Source: Diatrype stigma (lineage: Eukaryota > Ascomycota > Sordariomycetes > Xylariales > Diatrypaceae). Taken from it: a stretch of DNA of 64,000 nt. Within the stretch, counting starts at the first letter, position 1. Every line of letters begins with the position of its first letter. The stretch spans positions 62,001 to 126,000 of the forward strand of contig JAKJXP020000017.1 of NCBI GenBank assembly GCA_022225965.2, in the 5' to 3' direction. The position numbers and the translations under genes were made by a program. The notes beneath the pieces were generated by a model that saw nothing but the letters and a program-made list of their open reading frames with translations, ran no database searches and was not told where the DNA came from. Positions 47,803-58,534 of the stretch are shown here, piece after piece.

Positions 47803-48892
47803 TCAATCACCCAACCGATAGCTGACCAACGTTTCGACGCGGTGGTTGCTGGTGCTGAAGCCGCGCAGCTGTACGCGCTCGCCGTTGACGATCTCCTTGG
47901 CGTCGCTGTCACCCCACTCGACTGGCACATCCGAGTCGGCGTCGGCGTACACCAGCACGTTGAAGGTGCAGTCGCCGCCCGACAGCTGGGGCAGGAACGT
48001 CACGCTGGCCGTGATCTGCCGGAACAGGGCGGCGATCTCGGCCTGGATCTCGGCTTCGGACTTTTCCGCAGAAATAGGCGCGGCAGCCGCTGCTGCCGGA
48101 TCTTTGGAAGCTGCGTTCTCTTGGTCGCCAGGGGAATCCTCGCCAGCTGCCGCTGCTGGTTTTGTTTTGCTCGACTTTGACGAAGACGACTTGCCGCTGC
48201 TGGATTTCGTCGGGTTGTTAAAGATCTGCACGTCGAACTGCCACCGCTCAACGTGCTCCCCCGTGTCCTTGTCCGTGATGACTATGACGAGCTTGCTGAT
48301 CTTGCCGCGCTGCATCCACTTGTCCAACTGCGACATGATCTTCTTGATGTAGGCCTTCACCTGGTCATCTGAGGATACGAGCATATTGAGACCATATTTC
48401 TTGACTCTGTGTTGGTCCTTGTCGTGTTAGTCTCGTATCTCTGGGTTGCAACTGCAGCCACCATGATTGCTGCTGATGCAGACATGTATTCATCTATACG
48501 AAGAGGGAGGGAGACACGGGTAGGATAGGTTGGATAGGTAGACTAGACTGACGCTGTGAAGTCTTCGGCCGGATAGACTCCTCGTTGGAACCTGATTCAG
48601 CGTAGTTAGCGATCGGCCATCTGCACATGCTTTAGGCGCACCGGAGGGGGGGGATTGCGCGCGTACAAGATGGTGTGGATCGAGTATTGAAACTGCGGAT
48701 TGCATCGTTAGTTGTTAGATACACGACCATCTCCCCCATCTCCAAGCGAGCGAAAAGGGGGTTCGATAACATAAGTCAGTAATAAGCAAGGAGGCAGGCG
48801 GCACTTACAAACTCAGCAACCAGTTTGGCGCTTCCCTTCAGGGACAGCTTGTGGACTTTTGATTTGTCCTTGTCGGCTGTTTTGGAAGACAT
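47803..48892 (-). CDS. MAD2: Spindle assembly checkpoint protein Mad2 (HORMA domain)
   Basis: Four exons: 48892-48809 (84 nt), 48692-48667 (26 nt), 48591-48553 (39 nt), 48406-47803. Exons 2 and 3 are tiny and were found because only they restore the conserved run FQYSIHTILFQRGVYPAEDF, then KKYGLNMLVSSD. Total 250 residues. The HORMA domain has KLVAEF, WMQRGKISKLVIVI and RWQFDV, and the C-terminal 'safety belt' has NHRVETLVSYRL. About 50 residues of Ser/Lys/Ala-rich linker (near residues 116-165) are inserted between the beta hairpin and the last helix. Mad2 binds Mad1 and Cdc20 at unattached kinetochores and inhibits the anaphase-promoting complex. The donors and acceptors are all GT-AG. Confidence 0.93.
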
Positions 48893-49440
48893 GGTGACGC
48901 TTTTGATGATGGGTATTTTGCCTGACCTTTACCTGTGATGAAAGTCGTGGCGGGGGCGGATAAATGCAGAGATAGAAATGCAGAGCTCAGGTCCAAACAG
49001 AGGTACAGATGCAGCCAGTTTCACTCTGGCAGTCTCAAGGTCTGGCAGCTCCGGCGGTTTATTTACTTCCGGGAGGTTGATTTGGCGGGGTGACGGTGCT
49101 GAGGGGCCTGAATCTGATACCTACCAGTACATACCTGTACGGCCGTAGCACGTAATCCAGCAGCGTGGTAACTATCGCAGTACATACATACATGTACATA
49201 CATACTATCTTCGATAAGACAATGGACTAGGTGATAAGATGCGATAAGATAGCGATAAGATAACCTCGTCCAAGTACCTGGTCTGTTGGTGTCGATCGAG
49301 CAACTTCGTTGGTGCGACTGGGAATAGCTTCACATGTTCAAAGCCAATCCAAGAATCTCTCTTGCCCCTTCCCCTCCTCTCGGCCTATCTTCACCATAGT
49401 TGCATGGATGGGTGGCTGCACAGATGTGACGTCTGTTCTC
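48893..49440. other. Divergent promoter region MAD2 / GUF1
   Basis: About 550 bases shared by two divergent genes. It holds TACATACATACATGTACATACAT at about 49182-49204 and GATAAGATAGCGATAAGATAA repeats at 49214-49262 (GATAAG is the core of GATA-factor sites). Confidence 0.5.
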
Positions 49441-51492
49441 ATGCGATCATGTCTTCGCCAATCACCCCGATGCCAGATTTCGTATAGCCCGAGCTTACGC
49501 CCGTCATGGCGTTCTTCACTCCATCCGTACCTGTCGTCCCCGCGTGCTGCTCGTGCTGCTGCTACCCCGCGGCCACTGCAACGGCGCGTGTCTATTCCGC
49601 TCATTTCAGCACGCTACAGCAGTACTAGTTCCTCCAAGGCTGTAGTCAGCGATCTCGAACGTCGCATAGCAGCGATACCCATATCTCGCTTTCGCAACTT
49701 CTGCATCGTTGCCCACATCGACCATGGCAAATCCACGCTTTCCGACCGGCTGCTCGAGATCACCGGCACCATCTCCTCATCCTCCTCCAACAAGCAGATC
49801 CTCGATACTCTTGAAGTCGAGCGTGAGCGCGGCATCACCGTCAAGGCACAGACGTGCTCCATGATATACAACCACAATGGCCTCGACTATCTCCTCCACC
49901 TGGTCGACACTCCCGGCCACGTCGATTTCCGCGCCGAGGTGACAAGGTCGTACGCCAGTTGCGGAGGCGCCCTGTTGCTGGTTGATGCGAGTCAGGGTAT
50001 CCAAGCCCAGACCGTCGCCAACTTCTACCTAGCCTTCGCCGAGGGGCTGAAGATCCTGCCCGTGGTCAACAAGATCGACATGACGGCCGCGGATGTGCCG
50101 CGGGTTCTAGAGCAGCTGGAAACTACGTTCGAGCTGGATTCTACGACAGCCATCGGTGTCAGTGCCAAGACGGGGTTGAATGTCAAGACGCTTCTTCCCG
50201 CCATTGTGGAGAAGGTTCCTGCTCCTACCGGCGATGAGTCGAAGCCTCTGAGATTGCTACTGGTGGACTCTTGGTACGACAACTTCCGAGGTGTCGTTTG
50301 TCTTGTGCGGCTCTTCGACGGGACCGTCAGAGCCGGAGACACCGTAGTGAGTTTTGCGACGGGCAACAAATACACGATAGGGGAGGTAGGCATTCGATAC
50401 CCAACCCAGGTCCCACAGACCGTTCTACGAGCCGGCCAGGTCGGATACATCTTCTTCAACCCGGGCATGAAGAAGATCCAGGACGCCAAGATCGGCGATA
50501 CTTTCACCACGCTAGGCTCGGAGGACGTCGTTGAGCCCTATCCCGGCTTCGAGGAGCCGAAGCCGATGGTGTTCGTTGCCGCGTTTCCTACGGACCCCGG
50601 CGACTACGGTAGGCTATCCGATCACATCACCCAGCTCGTGCTCAACGATCGTAGCGTGACGCTTTCCAAGGACCACTCCGAAGCGCTAGGCGCTGGGTGG
50701 CGGATCGGGTTTCTCGGCAGTCTGCACTGCTCCGTGTTCCAGGATCGGCTGCGACAGGAGCACGGATCGAGCGTGATCATCACGGAGCCCGCAGTACAGA
50801 CCAAGATTGTGTGGCGGGACGGGCGGGAGTCGGTGCTGCAGAGCCCGGCCGAGTTCCCGGACCAGGATGACCCGCGGACGCGCGGCGCGACCTTCTACGA
50901 GCCGTTCGTGCTGGCGACTATGACGCTGCCGGAGGAGTACCTGGGCCGGGCCATCGAGCTGTGCGAAGCGAACCGCGGCGAGCAGCAGAGCATCGAGTTC
51001 TTCCACGGGCAACAGGTGATCCTCAAGTACCGGATACCGACGGCGCAGCTGGTGGACGACATGTTCGGCAAGCTCAAGGGCGCGACCAAGGGCTACGCGA
51101 CGCTGGACTACGAGGAAGCTGGTTGGAGCGAGAGCCGGCTGGTCAAGCTGCAGCTACTGGTGAACAAGGAACCCGTCGACGCCATCGCGCGCGTCGTGCA
51201 CCTGTCGCAGATCGAGCGCCTCGGCCGCCAGTGGGTCACCAAGTTCAAGGAGCACGTCCAGCGCCAGATGTTCGAGATCGTCATCCAGGCCGCCGTCGGC
51301 AAGAAGATCATTGCCCGCGAGACCATCAAACCTTTCCGGAAGGACGTCCTCGCCAAGCTCCACGCCAGCGACATCACCCGCCGCAAGAAGCTGCTCGAGA
51401 AGCAGAAGGAGGGCCGCAAGCGCCTCACCAGTCGTTCCGTTGGCAACGTTGTCATCGAGCAGGAGGCCTTCCAGCGCTTCTTGTCTAAATGA
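49441..51492 (+). CDS. GUF1: Mitochondrial translation factor Guf1 (EF4/LepA family)
   Basis: A single exon. The ATG at 49441 gives 683 residues starting [11 protein letters not shown], a basic Ser/Arg-rich mitochondrial presequence of about 60 residues; an upstream in-frame ATG at 49408 would add 11. GTPase motifs are G1 AHIDHGKST (91-99), G2 ERGITVK, G3 DTPGH, G4 NKID and G5 SAKTG. The LepA-specific segments [32 protein letters not shown] and the long C-terminal domain ending in [24 protein letters not shown] are present, so the protein is complete. LepA/Guf1 binds mitochondrial ribosomes in a GTP-dependent way and supports protein synthesis under stress. The frame stays open further upstream, but without an ATG. 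Confidence 0.96.
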   Translation: MRSCLRQSPRCQISYSPSLRPSWRSSLHPYLSSPRAARAAATPRPLQRRVSIPLISARYSSTSSSKAVVSDLERRIAAIPISRFRNFCIVAHIDHGKSTLSDRLLEITGTISSSSSNKQILDTLEVERERGITVKAQTCSMIYNHNGLDYLLHLVDTPGHVDFRAEVTRSYASCGGALLLVDASQGIQAQTVANFYLAFAEGLKILPVVNKIDMTAADVPRVLEQLETTFELDSTTAIGVSAKTGLNVKTLLPAIVEKVPAPTGDESKPLRLLLVDSWYDNFRGVVCLVRLFDGTVRAGDTVVSFATGNKYTIGEVGIRYPTQVPQTVLRAGQVGYIFFNPGMKKIQDAKIGDTFTTLGSEDVVEPYPGFEEPKPMVFVAAFPTDPGDYGRLSDHITQLVLNDRSVTLSKDHSEALGAGWRIGFLGSLHCSVFQDRLRQEHGSSVIITEPAVQTKIVWRDGRESVLQSPAEFPDQDDPRTRGATFYEPFVLATMTLPEEYLGRAIELCEANRGEQQSIEFFHGQQVILKYRIPTAQLVDDMFGKLKGATKGYATLDYEEAGWSESRLVKLQLLVNKEPVDAIARVVHLSQIERLGRQWVTKFKEHVQRQMFEIVIQAAVGKKIIARETIKPFRKDVLAKLHASDITRRKKLLEKQKEGRKRLTSRSVGNVVIEQEAFQRFLSK

Positions 51493-51527
51493 GTTCCTTC
51501 CGCGTGAATGTCTACGTGCCTATATTT

Positions 51528-51578
51528 GTGGGTGTGTGGGTGTGTGGACGTGTGGATGTGTGGATGTGTAGACATGTG
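51528..51578. repeat. GTGTGGRY minisatellite in the GUF1 3' region
   Basis: About six imperfect GTGTGGG/GTGTGGAYGT units follow the GUF1 stop by about 40 bases. Confidence 0.7.
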
Positions 51579-51877
51579 TATATATATTTACAGCTAGCTC
51601 CTTGTATTATAACACGGCCATAACACGACGACGGTTGAAGTTACCTAGAAGTACCCTGTGAGGCATCCGAGACAACATTGAACAGATGAATCATGTTGTA
51701 TCAAGAGATTCGCGACAGTGCATGCCCCCTATTTCTTGGGTGGATTTGTCGTCTTGTGTAACCCCTCCACGATAACGTGTTCCGTTGAATAGCCTTCAAG
51801 CAATAAACAACCCAGCCCAGATCGGAACGCCTACAGTATCCCTACGGAATAGCTAGTGCCATACCAACGTGAAATGG

Positions 51878-52906
51878 TCAATAGACAATGCCCTCAAAAT
51901 GCTTCTCAAACCACGCCAAGGCCTGGTTTTCAGCTCTCTCCGGGCCTTCAGGATCCGCGTTCTTGGGATCGATACGGCAAGCGAACCCATGGGCGTAGCC
52001 TTCGTAGATCTGCACCTCACCTTTCTGGCCATCGGGCAGCGCCTCGACGATCTTCCGCGTGCCCTCTGCCTGTTCCAACGACATCAAGGGATCTGAGGAA
52101 GGAATCGCAAAGCTAGTAGGCACGCGAATCTTCTCGATATCACCGTAAAACTTCAACATGCTGGGGTGGGCGGTGAACGCGGCATCGACCAGGGGCTTCC
52201 CGTCGGCCTTGTGGCCCGCGGCGAGCTGCACGACGTGGTTGCCGCCCCAGCAGTAGCCCGTGACGCCTACGGGGAGGTGAGCGCCCTCGTTGCGTCGCAG
52301 GGCCTCGAAGAACGCCTTCACCCTCGGGAACGTTTTCGAGAAGCGGTTGGGGATGATCCAGGGGATGACCGCGTACAGCAGCCAGAATCCGTGATACCTT
52401 TTCAACGGTCACTCCTACTATCCCAAAACGATGGAGGCCAACAGTGAATGGGTTTGCCATGGTTGGTTGCCTTACGGTTTTGCCAAGGTATCCCACCAAG
52501 TCTTGCCCTCCAAAGCTTTCATCTTGTCAATGATGTACAGCGGTGCCGAATGGCCTACAATCAAACGTGAGTCTTGGAAAAGTAATCGGTATGAGTCAAG
52601 GACTATCTGTAGTCATGTACCTCATAGCGAACGCGGTATGGCATGTGTATGTAAGTTATGTGACTCACCATTCATGAAATCCGGCACGTACACGCGGTAA
52701 TCCTTCTTGCGGGCAAAGTTATCCGCCATCAATTGGATGTTCACGAAGTCCCAACCAAATGCATCTGGGATGAGGACGATAAATCCTTTGGGCGGCTGTC
52801 CACTCGCTGGCTCAGCCACATACACATCTAGGCCATGGAGTCTTGACACAATGCCAGCGGGCTTGCCACTATGCACTGCGCCTTTGAAACAATCAGGACA
52901 GGACAT
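51878..52906 (-). CDS. Dienelactone hydrolase family protein
   Basis: Three exons: 52906-52669, 52554-52476, 52397-51878. Introns start GTGAGT and GTAAGG and end TGTAG and AAAAG. The spliced protein has 278 residues, usual for the family. It is an alpha/beta hydrolase: IVLIPDAFGWDFVN near residue 45, then the nucleophile elbow GYCWGG with a catalytic Cys, Asp in SSDPLMS and His in YAHGFAC, matching the Cys-Asp-His triad of dienelactone hydrolases. The start MSCPDCFKGAVHSGKPAG is typical of the fungal group, and no signal peptide is seen, so it should be cytosolic. Characterised relatives open lactone rings from aromatic degradation, but fungal homologues are many and mostly unstudied, so the substrate is not known. 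Confidence 0.93.
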
Positions 52907-53443
52907 CTTTTTCTTGTACCCTAAACAGAGTAACGATCGTATATGTGACTACAGCGTGACTACAGCCGGTGGATTTGGGAGGGCATTGGGTGTGGGTATC
53001 GAATACTTCGGAGGAACGATAGATGTTATAGGTACATTTCGAACTACAAAGTCGCCGAAAAGCCCCGGTGAAGTGAGGAGCTAAGTCCATATATAACGCC
53101 GGCACCGGCAGTCCGGATGCCCTTCTATCCCGTATACACGTGCTAGGGGCCAACGGACTTAAATCGGACTTAACTCTCGATCGTCAAGTAGCCAACCAGA
53201 ATTCGATGGTAACCATACTGTAACTCACCTTACATCTTACGAGGTTCAAGAGCGACATGTGTATGGTGTTTGCCGGGAATTGCGAAGAGTATTCGATATA
53301 TCACAGATTAATACAGGTATTGGTATGAGCCTACTAGAGGAACGAGTATTCATCATGGCACCACCCAGGCATGCCGCATGCCTTCCAACTCGACGGCTTC
53401 ATTTGCTTCGGTTAATACGTCTCGAGCCGGTTGTTCTATACAC
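52907..53443. other. Spacer between dienelactone hydrolase and the membrane protein
   Basis: About 540 bases. No coding region, repeat or clear regulatory site is seen. Confidence 0.4.
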
Positions 53444-55362
53444 TCATCTATCAGCACTTCCATTACGATCGCCATTGTTCTGCGTCTCCGATGGCGTCAA
53501 TTTAGTGTACGTCGAATCTTCTTCTTCCTTGGGCATTTCGGATCGGTGTAATTCTGATGCCTCAAGTCTTCTGCATCGTCTACACGAGCATGCCGGCTTC
53601 GGCTGTACCGGGACCCCATAAAACATGTCAACAGGTCTTGTCCTGCAAATGAGATGATTATTAGCCAGGGACCGCTCAACGGGCATATGTTAACGTACCC
53701 TTCCAATACTCCATGACCACGGTACTCATTGACCGAGTACTTTTCAGGATCTCTCCACCATTCTATGAACGCCTTGATACGGACAGCGAAGTACCAATAG
53801 GAGTGCATCATCGCATATCCTACATGTTCAATTGATTCCTCCAAGAAAGGCTCAACATGAGATTGTCGGTTCTCAAGGGTTTCTAGCTCCCTCCTCTCTT
53901 CTGAGCTATATTGTATGAGCCAACGGATCTTTGTGAAGGTTCTGGAAACAATCTCGACGAGAATTCGGGTTAATCGAATGATTGCGGACGATAGGAGGAC
54001 CAGCATAGCAGCCACCCACGGAGCCCACGAGCCGATAGCATCTGATCGCTCACTGGTAGATATCGATCCAAGAAACAACTCAATAGCTATGATCGACGTA
54101 GCGAAGAGCACCGGAGAGAGCACGAGGCCGACGAATGCTAACCCGTAATATAGCGCTGCAACCGACTTGGCGACCAATCGGCGGAAACGACGATATGCGG
54201 TTTGATGACGGTGTGGGGTCTGCAGCCGCAGTTTCTTCAGCACAGCTTGTTGCCGCTGGCCTTTGAAAATGGTCGTGACAACGTCTCGGCAAGTCATGTT
54301 GGCAGCTCGGAAGATGGTGTTGCGTACAGACTCGGAACTGGAGTTGACACCGAGCAATGCTAAAAGGCCCAGAAAGAGAGCGACGACCCAGAGACTGAAC
54401 ACTGCCAGGGATAGGTGTCTGGCACCCGCTGATGGATAGATACATAGCGGGTCTTCGTTGAGGTCGCGGCAGTAGTGGTTCTGGGAAGGCTCGTAGTATA
54501 GCAAAGGCACCATCCCCTGCTTCTTACGAAGAGGGGCATCCGGGCTTATCAACCCACAGAAGTCATTGCATTGGCACTCGTCAGAGTTGTAATCGTCCAC
54601 GTTCCAAAGGGGGATATCTTGGCTGACAAAACTTCTGCTCATCGGGCAGCTCTTCTTGCAGGATGTGACGGACTCTATCCTATCGAAGTACCATGTTCCG
54701 AACGTGTAGACGTAGGAGCATATAATGGCAAATGACACGAATATGAGTAAAGACCAGTACACGATGATCGCTTTTCCGCGGCTGCCTTTGAACGACTCGG
54801 ACCAAGTGAGAATCGGGATGAGTACGATGGCGGATACGGCGACAACAGGGGCAATCCCCCAGAAGTCGACATCGCCATACGCCTTGGCGTCCTCCACGTC
54901 GCGCCCCAGAGTTTCCCAAGGGAGACCAAATTTGTAAGCGCCTAGGAGCACAAACAGATGAATACAAGCCGTTGCTGAGTACGACATAACAACGCCGAGG
55001 GCAGCCTCCGCGATCCTAGTGCGGTGTCGGAATAGAATGGCGAACACGATGAGTATATAGAAGAGAACCCGAGGCAGGTGATCGTACTGCCCGCTGAGCG
55101 GATACGTGCATGAAACGGGCCAGATATTCCGGTCGGCATCGAGGAGCAGGCTGATGATCGGGAGAGCCAACGACAGCTTGATACCAGTGGAATCAAAAGT
55201 GAGAACCGTTGTGTCGTTAGGGAATATCGTGATGTCGGCTCCAGGACTACTAACTCCCCTAGGGTAGAGAGGATAACTCGCTCCGACGGTTTCAAACAAG
55301 GAGCCGTTTCCGACGGGTTTCCAGAAGGAGCCGTTTCCTTCAAAAAACGATTGCGAGGCCAT
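53444..55362 (-). CDS. Polytopic membrane protein, fungal, function unknown
   Basis: Exon 1 is 55362-53699 and exon 2 is 53642-53444. The 56-nt intron has GTACGT, CTAAT and TTTGCAG. The spliced protein has 620 residues. Without splicing the frame also stays open and would end at 53497 with a different tail (621 residues), so intron retention would still give a protein. At least seven hydrophobic helices are visible (for example VLFYILIVFAILF, WGIAPVVAVSAIVLIPIL, VYWSLLIFVSFAIICSYVY). Between them is a Cys-rich loop (TSCKKSCPMS...ECQCNDFCG), probably outside the cell or in a lumen and disulfide-bonded. The N-terminus carries several Asn-x-Ser/Thr sites. The C-terminal tail is charged with a CSCRRC motif. 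I do not recognise a named family. Confidence 0.8.
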
Positions 55363-56888
55363 GGCACGAAAACTGTTGTATCAAGGCATGTCGGTGTAGT
55401 CGGTTTACTCTGGCTAATTTTCTTCTAGTTCCACGGTGATTGCAAGCAGTCAAAAATTCATCACGAGAGGAAATGGTTTAGCAAACACCTGATAGGTACC
55501 GACCAACTTATAGCTTGATCATCTTCAACTAGCGTACATGACAGAAGCGAAACAGCTTGGCTACGATGCATCATTCTATATATGCTCATCATATATATCA
55601 TCCTTACCACGCTACAGGTAGGGAACGTATTCGGGGGCCGTTCCAGAAGTGGATAAGATCGTAGTGGCATGGCGGGACGCGAACCCGATTTGTTCAAGAA
55701 AAAGGACTTTGCATATGCAACATCACAAGAATGGGTCTCTCGCTACGCTGGTCCATCCCCTGGCTTTTAGCCTTGCAGGACGCTGATCATGGACTGTTGG
55801 TCAGTCGTTTGGTGATGATACGTCATGAAAGTCTTGGACGCATTGTGGCAGTTCAGCTTAAGTTTTGACTAGGTACATCCGAACATAGTCGTCGAGTGGG
55901 AACAGTCGCAGACATACATAGACAAGTAGTTAACTACCACCAAATACGAAGTAGTCTCCGGTCTACAGGTGCCGGGTACTCACTCCGCATCCCCTTTGGA
56001 CGGCTGTGCCGTTGCCTGGGCACTCCACCCCGGGACTTGGCGACTGGGGACTGGAGTGAAGTGTGGAGGCATACATCAAATCAGTCTACTTTGAGCATAA
56101 CCAACTATAACTGTTCTCTTTTTAAGATATAAACGTGTAAATGTATTTACGGCCGAACGACACAAGCCCTCTTCTCAACGGAGACCCCGCTTTGTTTTTG
56201 CTGGCCATAGAACACAATGGAGATAGCATATGTTCCCAGTATCAATATGGCCTCGAGGACTACATGGGAATGTATATGATATAATAAAGTTATCTAAGGG
56301 CTACAATCACGGAAACAATGTATGCCAGGTACTCCGTCTCAACACGCTGTAATACTATCTGAGCCTCACCCTAACTTCAACCTTCAAGCAAGCAAATATC
56401 TAAACACGCATACGAACCCATTCTGCTCATCCGATCGTTTGTGGTTCAATGAAAATCTAGCAGACTATCGACATTCCCACATCCAATGATCATTCAAGGC
56501 CGTTCTGTCAGGGGATAATGTAATAAAGGGCTAAAGGGATCGATAGGATCTCATCTATATGCTAGTGTGGGGCTCCTACGGCTATATAAGAGTCAGGCCC
56601 TTCCCCTTTATCTTTCATGGGCTCGAGAGTTGTTATGTTTCTTCCGTTATTATGTTTCCCCCCTCTGGCTTGTTATTCGTTACCATGATTCTAAGGACAC
56701 ATGCAAATATCCAGAATAACGACAAAAAATTAACCCCGTATGCCATTGCACCACCCACACACGTATCTGGCAAAGGACTAAGTCCTTGATGTTAACGTAT
56801 TAACATGCTTCCTGGAAAGTTGGCATGGACATGGTGCCCCAGCCTAGCCTGCAAGGCAGGTTAGGTAACGCACATGGTATGGCAACAG
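55363..56888. other. Spacer, no supportable gene
   Basis: About 1.5 kb of AT-leaning sequence. Short open frames have no support. Confidence 0.5.
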
Positions 56889-56964
56889 AGGGTTAATGCA
56901 GGAATCGAACCTGGAACCTTGGTAGTGTTTCGAGGTAGAAACATAACCACTAGACCACTGAAGC
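56889..56964 (-). other. tRNA-like unit with A and B boxes (SINE head or tRNA pseudogene)
   Basis: On the minus strand an A box TGGTCTAGTGG (56957-56947) is followed 35 bases later by a perfect B box GGTTCGATTCC (56911-56901), the spacing of a tRNA internal promoter. TGGTCTAGTGGTTATG resembles tRNA-Glu/Gln D arms. Four of five T-stem pairs form, but only about four of seven acceptor-stem pairs do, and the anticodon stem is not regular. A working tRNA is therefore unlikely. A tRNA-derived SINE or decayed tRNA fits better. Confidence 0.5.
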
Positions 56965-57407
56965 CTTGTTGGAATGGGAGTGAGTTATTGTAACTTGTAA
57001 GGCCAGTGCTTGGTATCTAAGGTACCGGGAAATCAAGTTATGACCACCTGATCCTCACTACAAAGTCATCTCCCAGGTGATGTTAGTGGCCAGGCCAGAT
57101 ATGATTATTCAACTCCCAAGTATAGTTGCATTAGAGTTACCGCCCCAACCATTACAGGCTCTGGACTTTCCACCATTCCTCACCATTCCCATCAGCACCG
57201 TCACGACAAAACCAACAGCAGCAGCAGCAGAACCAACAACAGCAGCAATACCGCCGCCATTAGCACAACCACAAGCACAAGCACATCCAGAGGTAAGTTG
57301 ATCAACTATATATGTACATCAAATATGAGACTACTTATCATGATTATGCCCTCACTTTCCAGTTCTTCAAATTCTGACAATTTTCGGCAGTTCCCAAACA
57401 CTCGAAA

Positions 57408-58109
57408 ATGCCCTCCTACAAGTACCATCAGAAGAAGCTTGGCGAGCTGGTTTCACACGCCGGTATTCGCTACCTGACAAAGCAGGACATTTTCGCCCGT
57501 GCTCGCCGCAACGAGATCGTGCTACAGGCACTGAAGAAGGCCGGCGTCGTCCTCAACAAGCAGAGCGTCGACGCCGAGATGGTGGCCGTGTTCCGGGCTG
57601 CCCAGGAGGAACTCAGCGTGTTCCTCAGCTTCGACACCCTGCCCAAGGACCTCAACGACTTCCTGGAGAACCTGCAGCGGAAGCACGCCATGAACGGCCT
57701 GCCCCGCTGGGCGGCCGAGCTCAGCACCTCGACCTTCTTCGAGCTGTTCTGGCGTCTGGTCGAGGCCCGCCACAAGTGGGTGGAGGACCCCGCTCCTCCC
57801 TTCGACGAGTGGGCGCAGTCCCCCGTCGTAGCCGCGGTCGACGGCTTCGTCGACTACTTCCCGCTCGGCTGCGGCTACGAGTGGATCGAGATGCACGTCG
57901 AGTTCTTCGACCTCGTCGGCGGCCTCGACTCCGACGAGGACGAGAATGAGGAGAAGAAGAAGGAGGAGGAGGAAAAGAAGGCCGCCGGTGAGGACATGGA
58001 GATGTCGGGCCTTGGCGAGGTCGTGGGAGAGATGGAGCGGGAGGAGGAGGACAGGGTGGCGATGGAGGGGGAGATCCCGGAGGGCGTCGAGAAGATGGAT
58101 CTCTCGTGA
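57408..58109 (+). CDS. Conserved-looking protein of unknown function with acidic tail
   Basis: A single coding exon of 233 residues from the ATG at 57408. Residues 1-165 are a folded, mainly helical domain (starts MPSYKYHQKKLGELVSHAG; aromatic-rich middle TFFELFWRLVEARHKWVED; then YFPLGCGYEWIEMHVEFFD). Residues 170-233 are Glu/Lys-rich and probably disordered or coiled coil. No catalytic motif, signal peptide or membrane segment is seen. Strong third-position GC bias supports real coding. A probable 5' UTR intron lies upstream: GTAAGT at 57295, with possible acceptors at 57362 (TTTCCAG) and 57390 (GGCAG), after a Pro/Ala/Gln-rich leader frame that does not join the coding frame. I recognise no family. 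Confidence 0.8.
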   Translation: MPSYKYHQKKLGELVSHAGIRYLTKQDIFARARRNEIVLQALKKAGVVLNKQSVDAEMVAVFRAAQEELSVFLSFDTLPKDLNDFLENLQRKHAMNGLPRWAAELSTSTFFELFWRLVEARHKWVEDPAPPFDEWAQSPVVAAVDGFVDYFPLGCGYEWIEMHVEFFDLVGGLDSDEDENEEKKKEEEEKKAAGEDMEMSGLGEVVGEMEREEEDRVAMEGEIPEGVEKMDLS

Positions 58110-58400
58110 AAGGGGAGATCCATCTTCTCACCCGATGGTGATGATGACGATGACGATGGCGATGATAATTATGACGACGATGATGGATGTTTGCCTGTTT
58201 TGTTTTTTCTGTGCTTTGGGATGAAGGGAGGAACGGGGGGTAGTGGAGGAAACTAGATACCCGAGCTGTTGCTGGAATGAACTGACAGATGAATTTGTGA
58301 CGACTAAATGGCTACATGTTTGCGTCTCTGTGACTGTAATGCTCGTGTCACGAAGGGACTCACTCTGCCTCTGCTCCCGAATCTGTCTACGGATTTCTAC

Positions 58401-58408
58401 TATTTAAG
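58401..58408 (+). promoter_or_regulatory. TATA-like element of the Hce2-like gene
   Basis: TATTTAAG lies about 134 bases upstream of the ATG at 58535, followed by a C/T-rich stretch and CATCACAACC before the start. This is a usual layout for a strongly expressed fungal secreted-protein gene. Confidence 0.4.
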
Positions 58409-58534
58409 TAGTCGTGGCCCTCTCCGACTTCCATTTCTTCTTCTTCCTCCCTCCAAGCTACCCGTTCATATCTCCGTCGGCTAAGTATCACATCAACATC
58501 ACAACCCAAAGCACACCAAGCACCAATCAAGACA

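Noticed and set aside
49309..49440. N-terminal extension of GUF1 from a TTG codon
   Set aside because: TTG starts are not expected here. The ATG at 49441 gives a proper mitochondrial presequence.
50961..51488. Plus-strand Arg/Pro-rich frame inside GUF1
   Set aside because: A +1 shadow of a GC-rich coding region.
56889..56964. Functional tRNA gene
   Set aside because: The acceptor stem pairs at only about four of seven positions and no regular anticodon arm forms, so it is listed as tRNA-like only.
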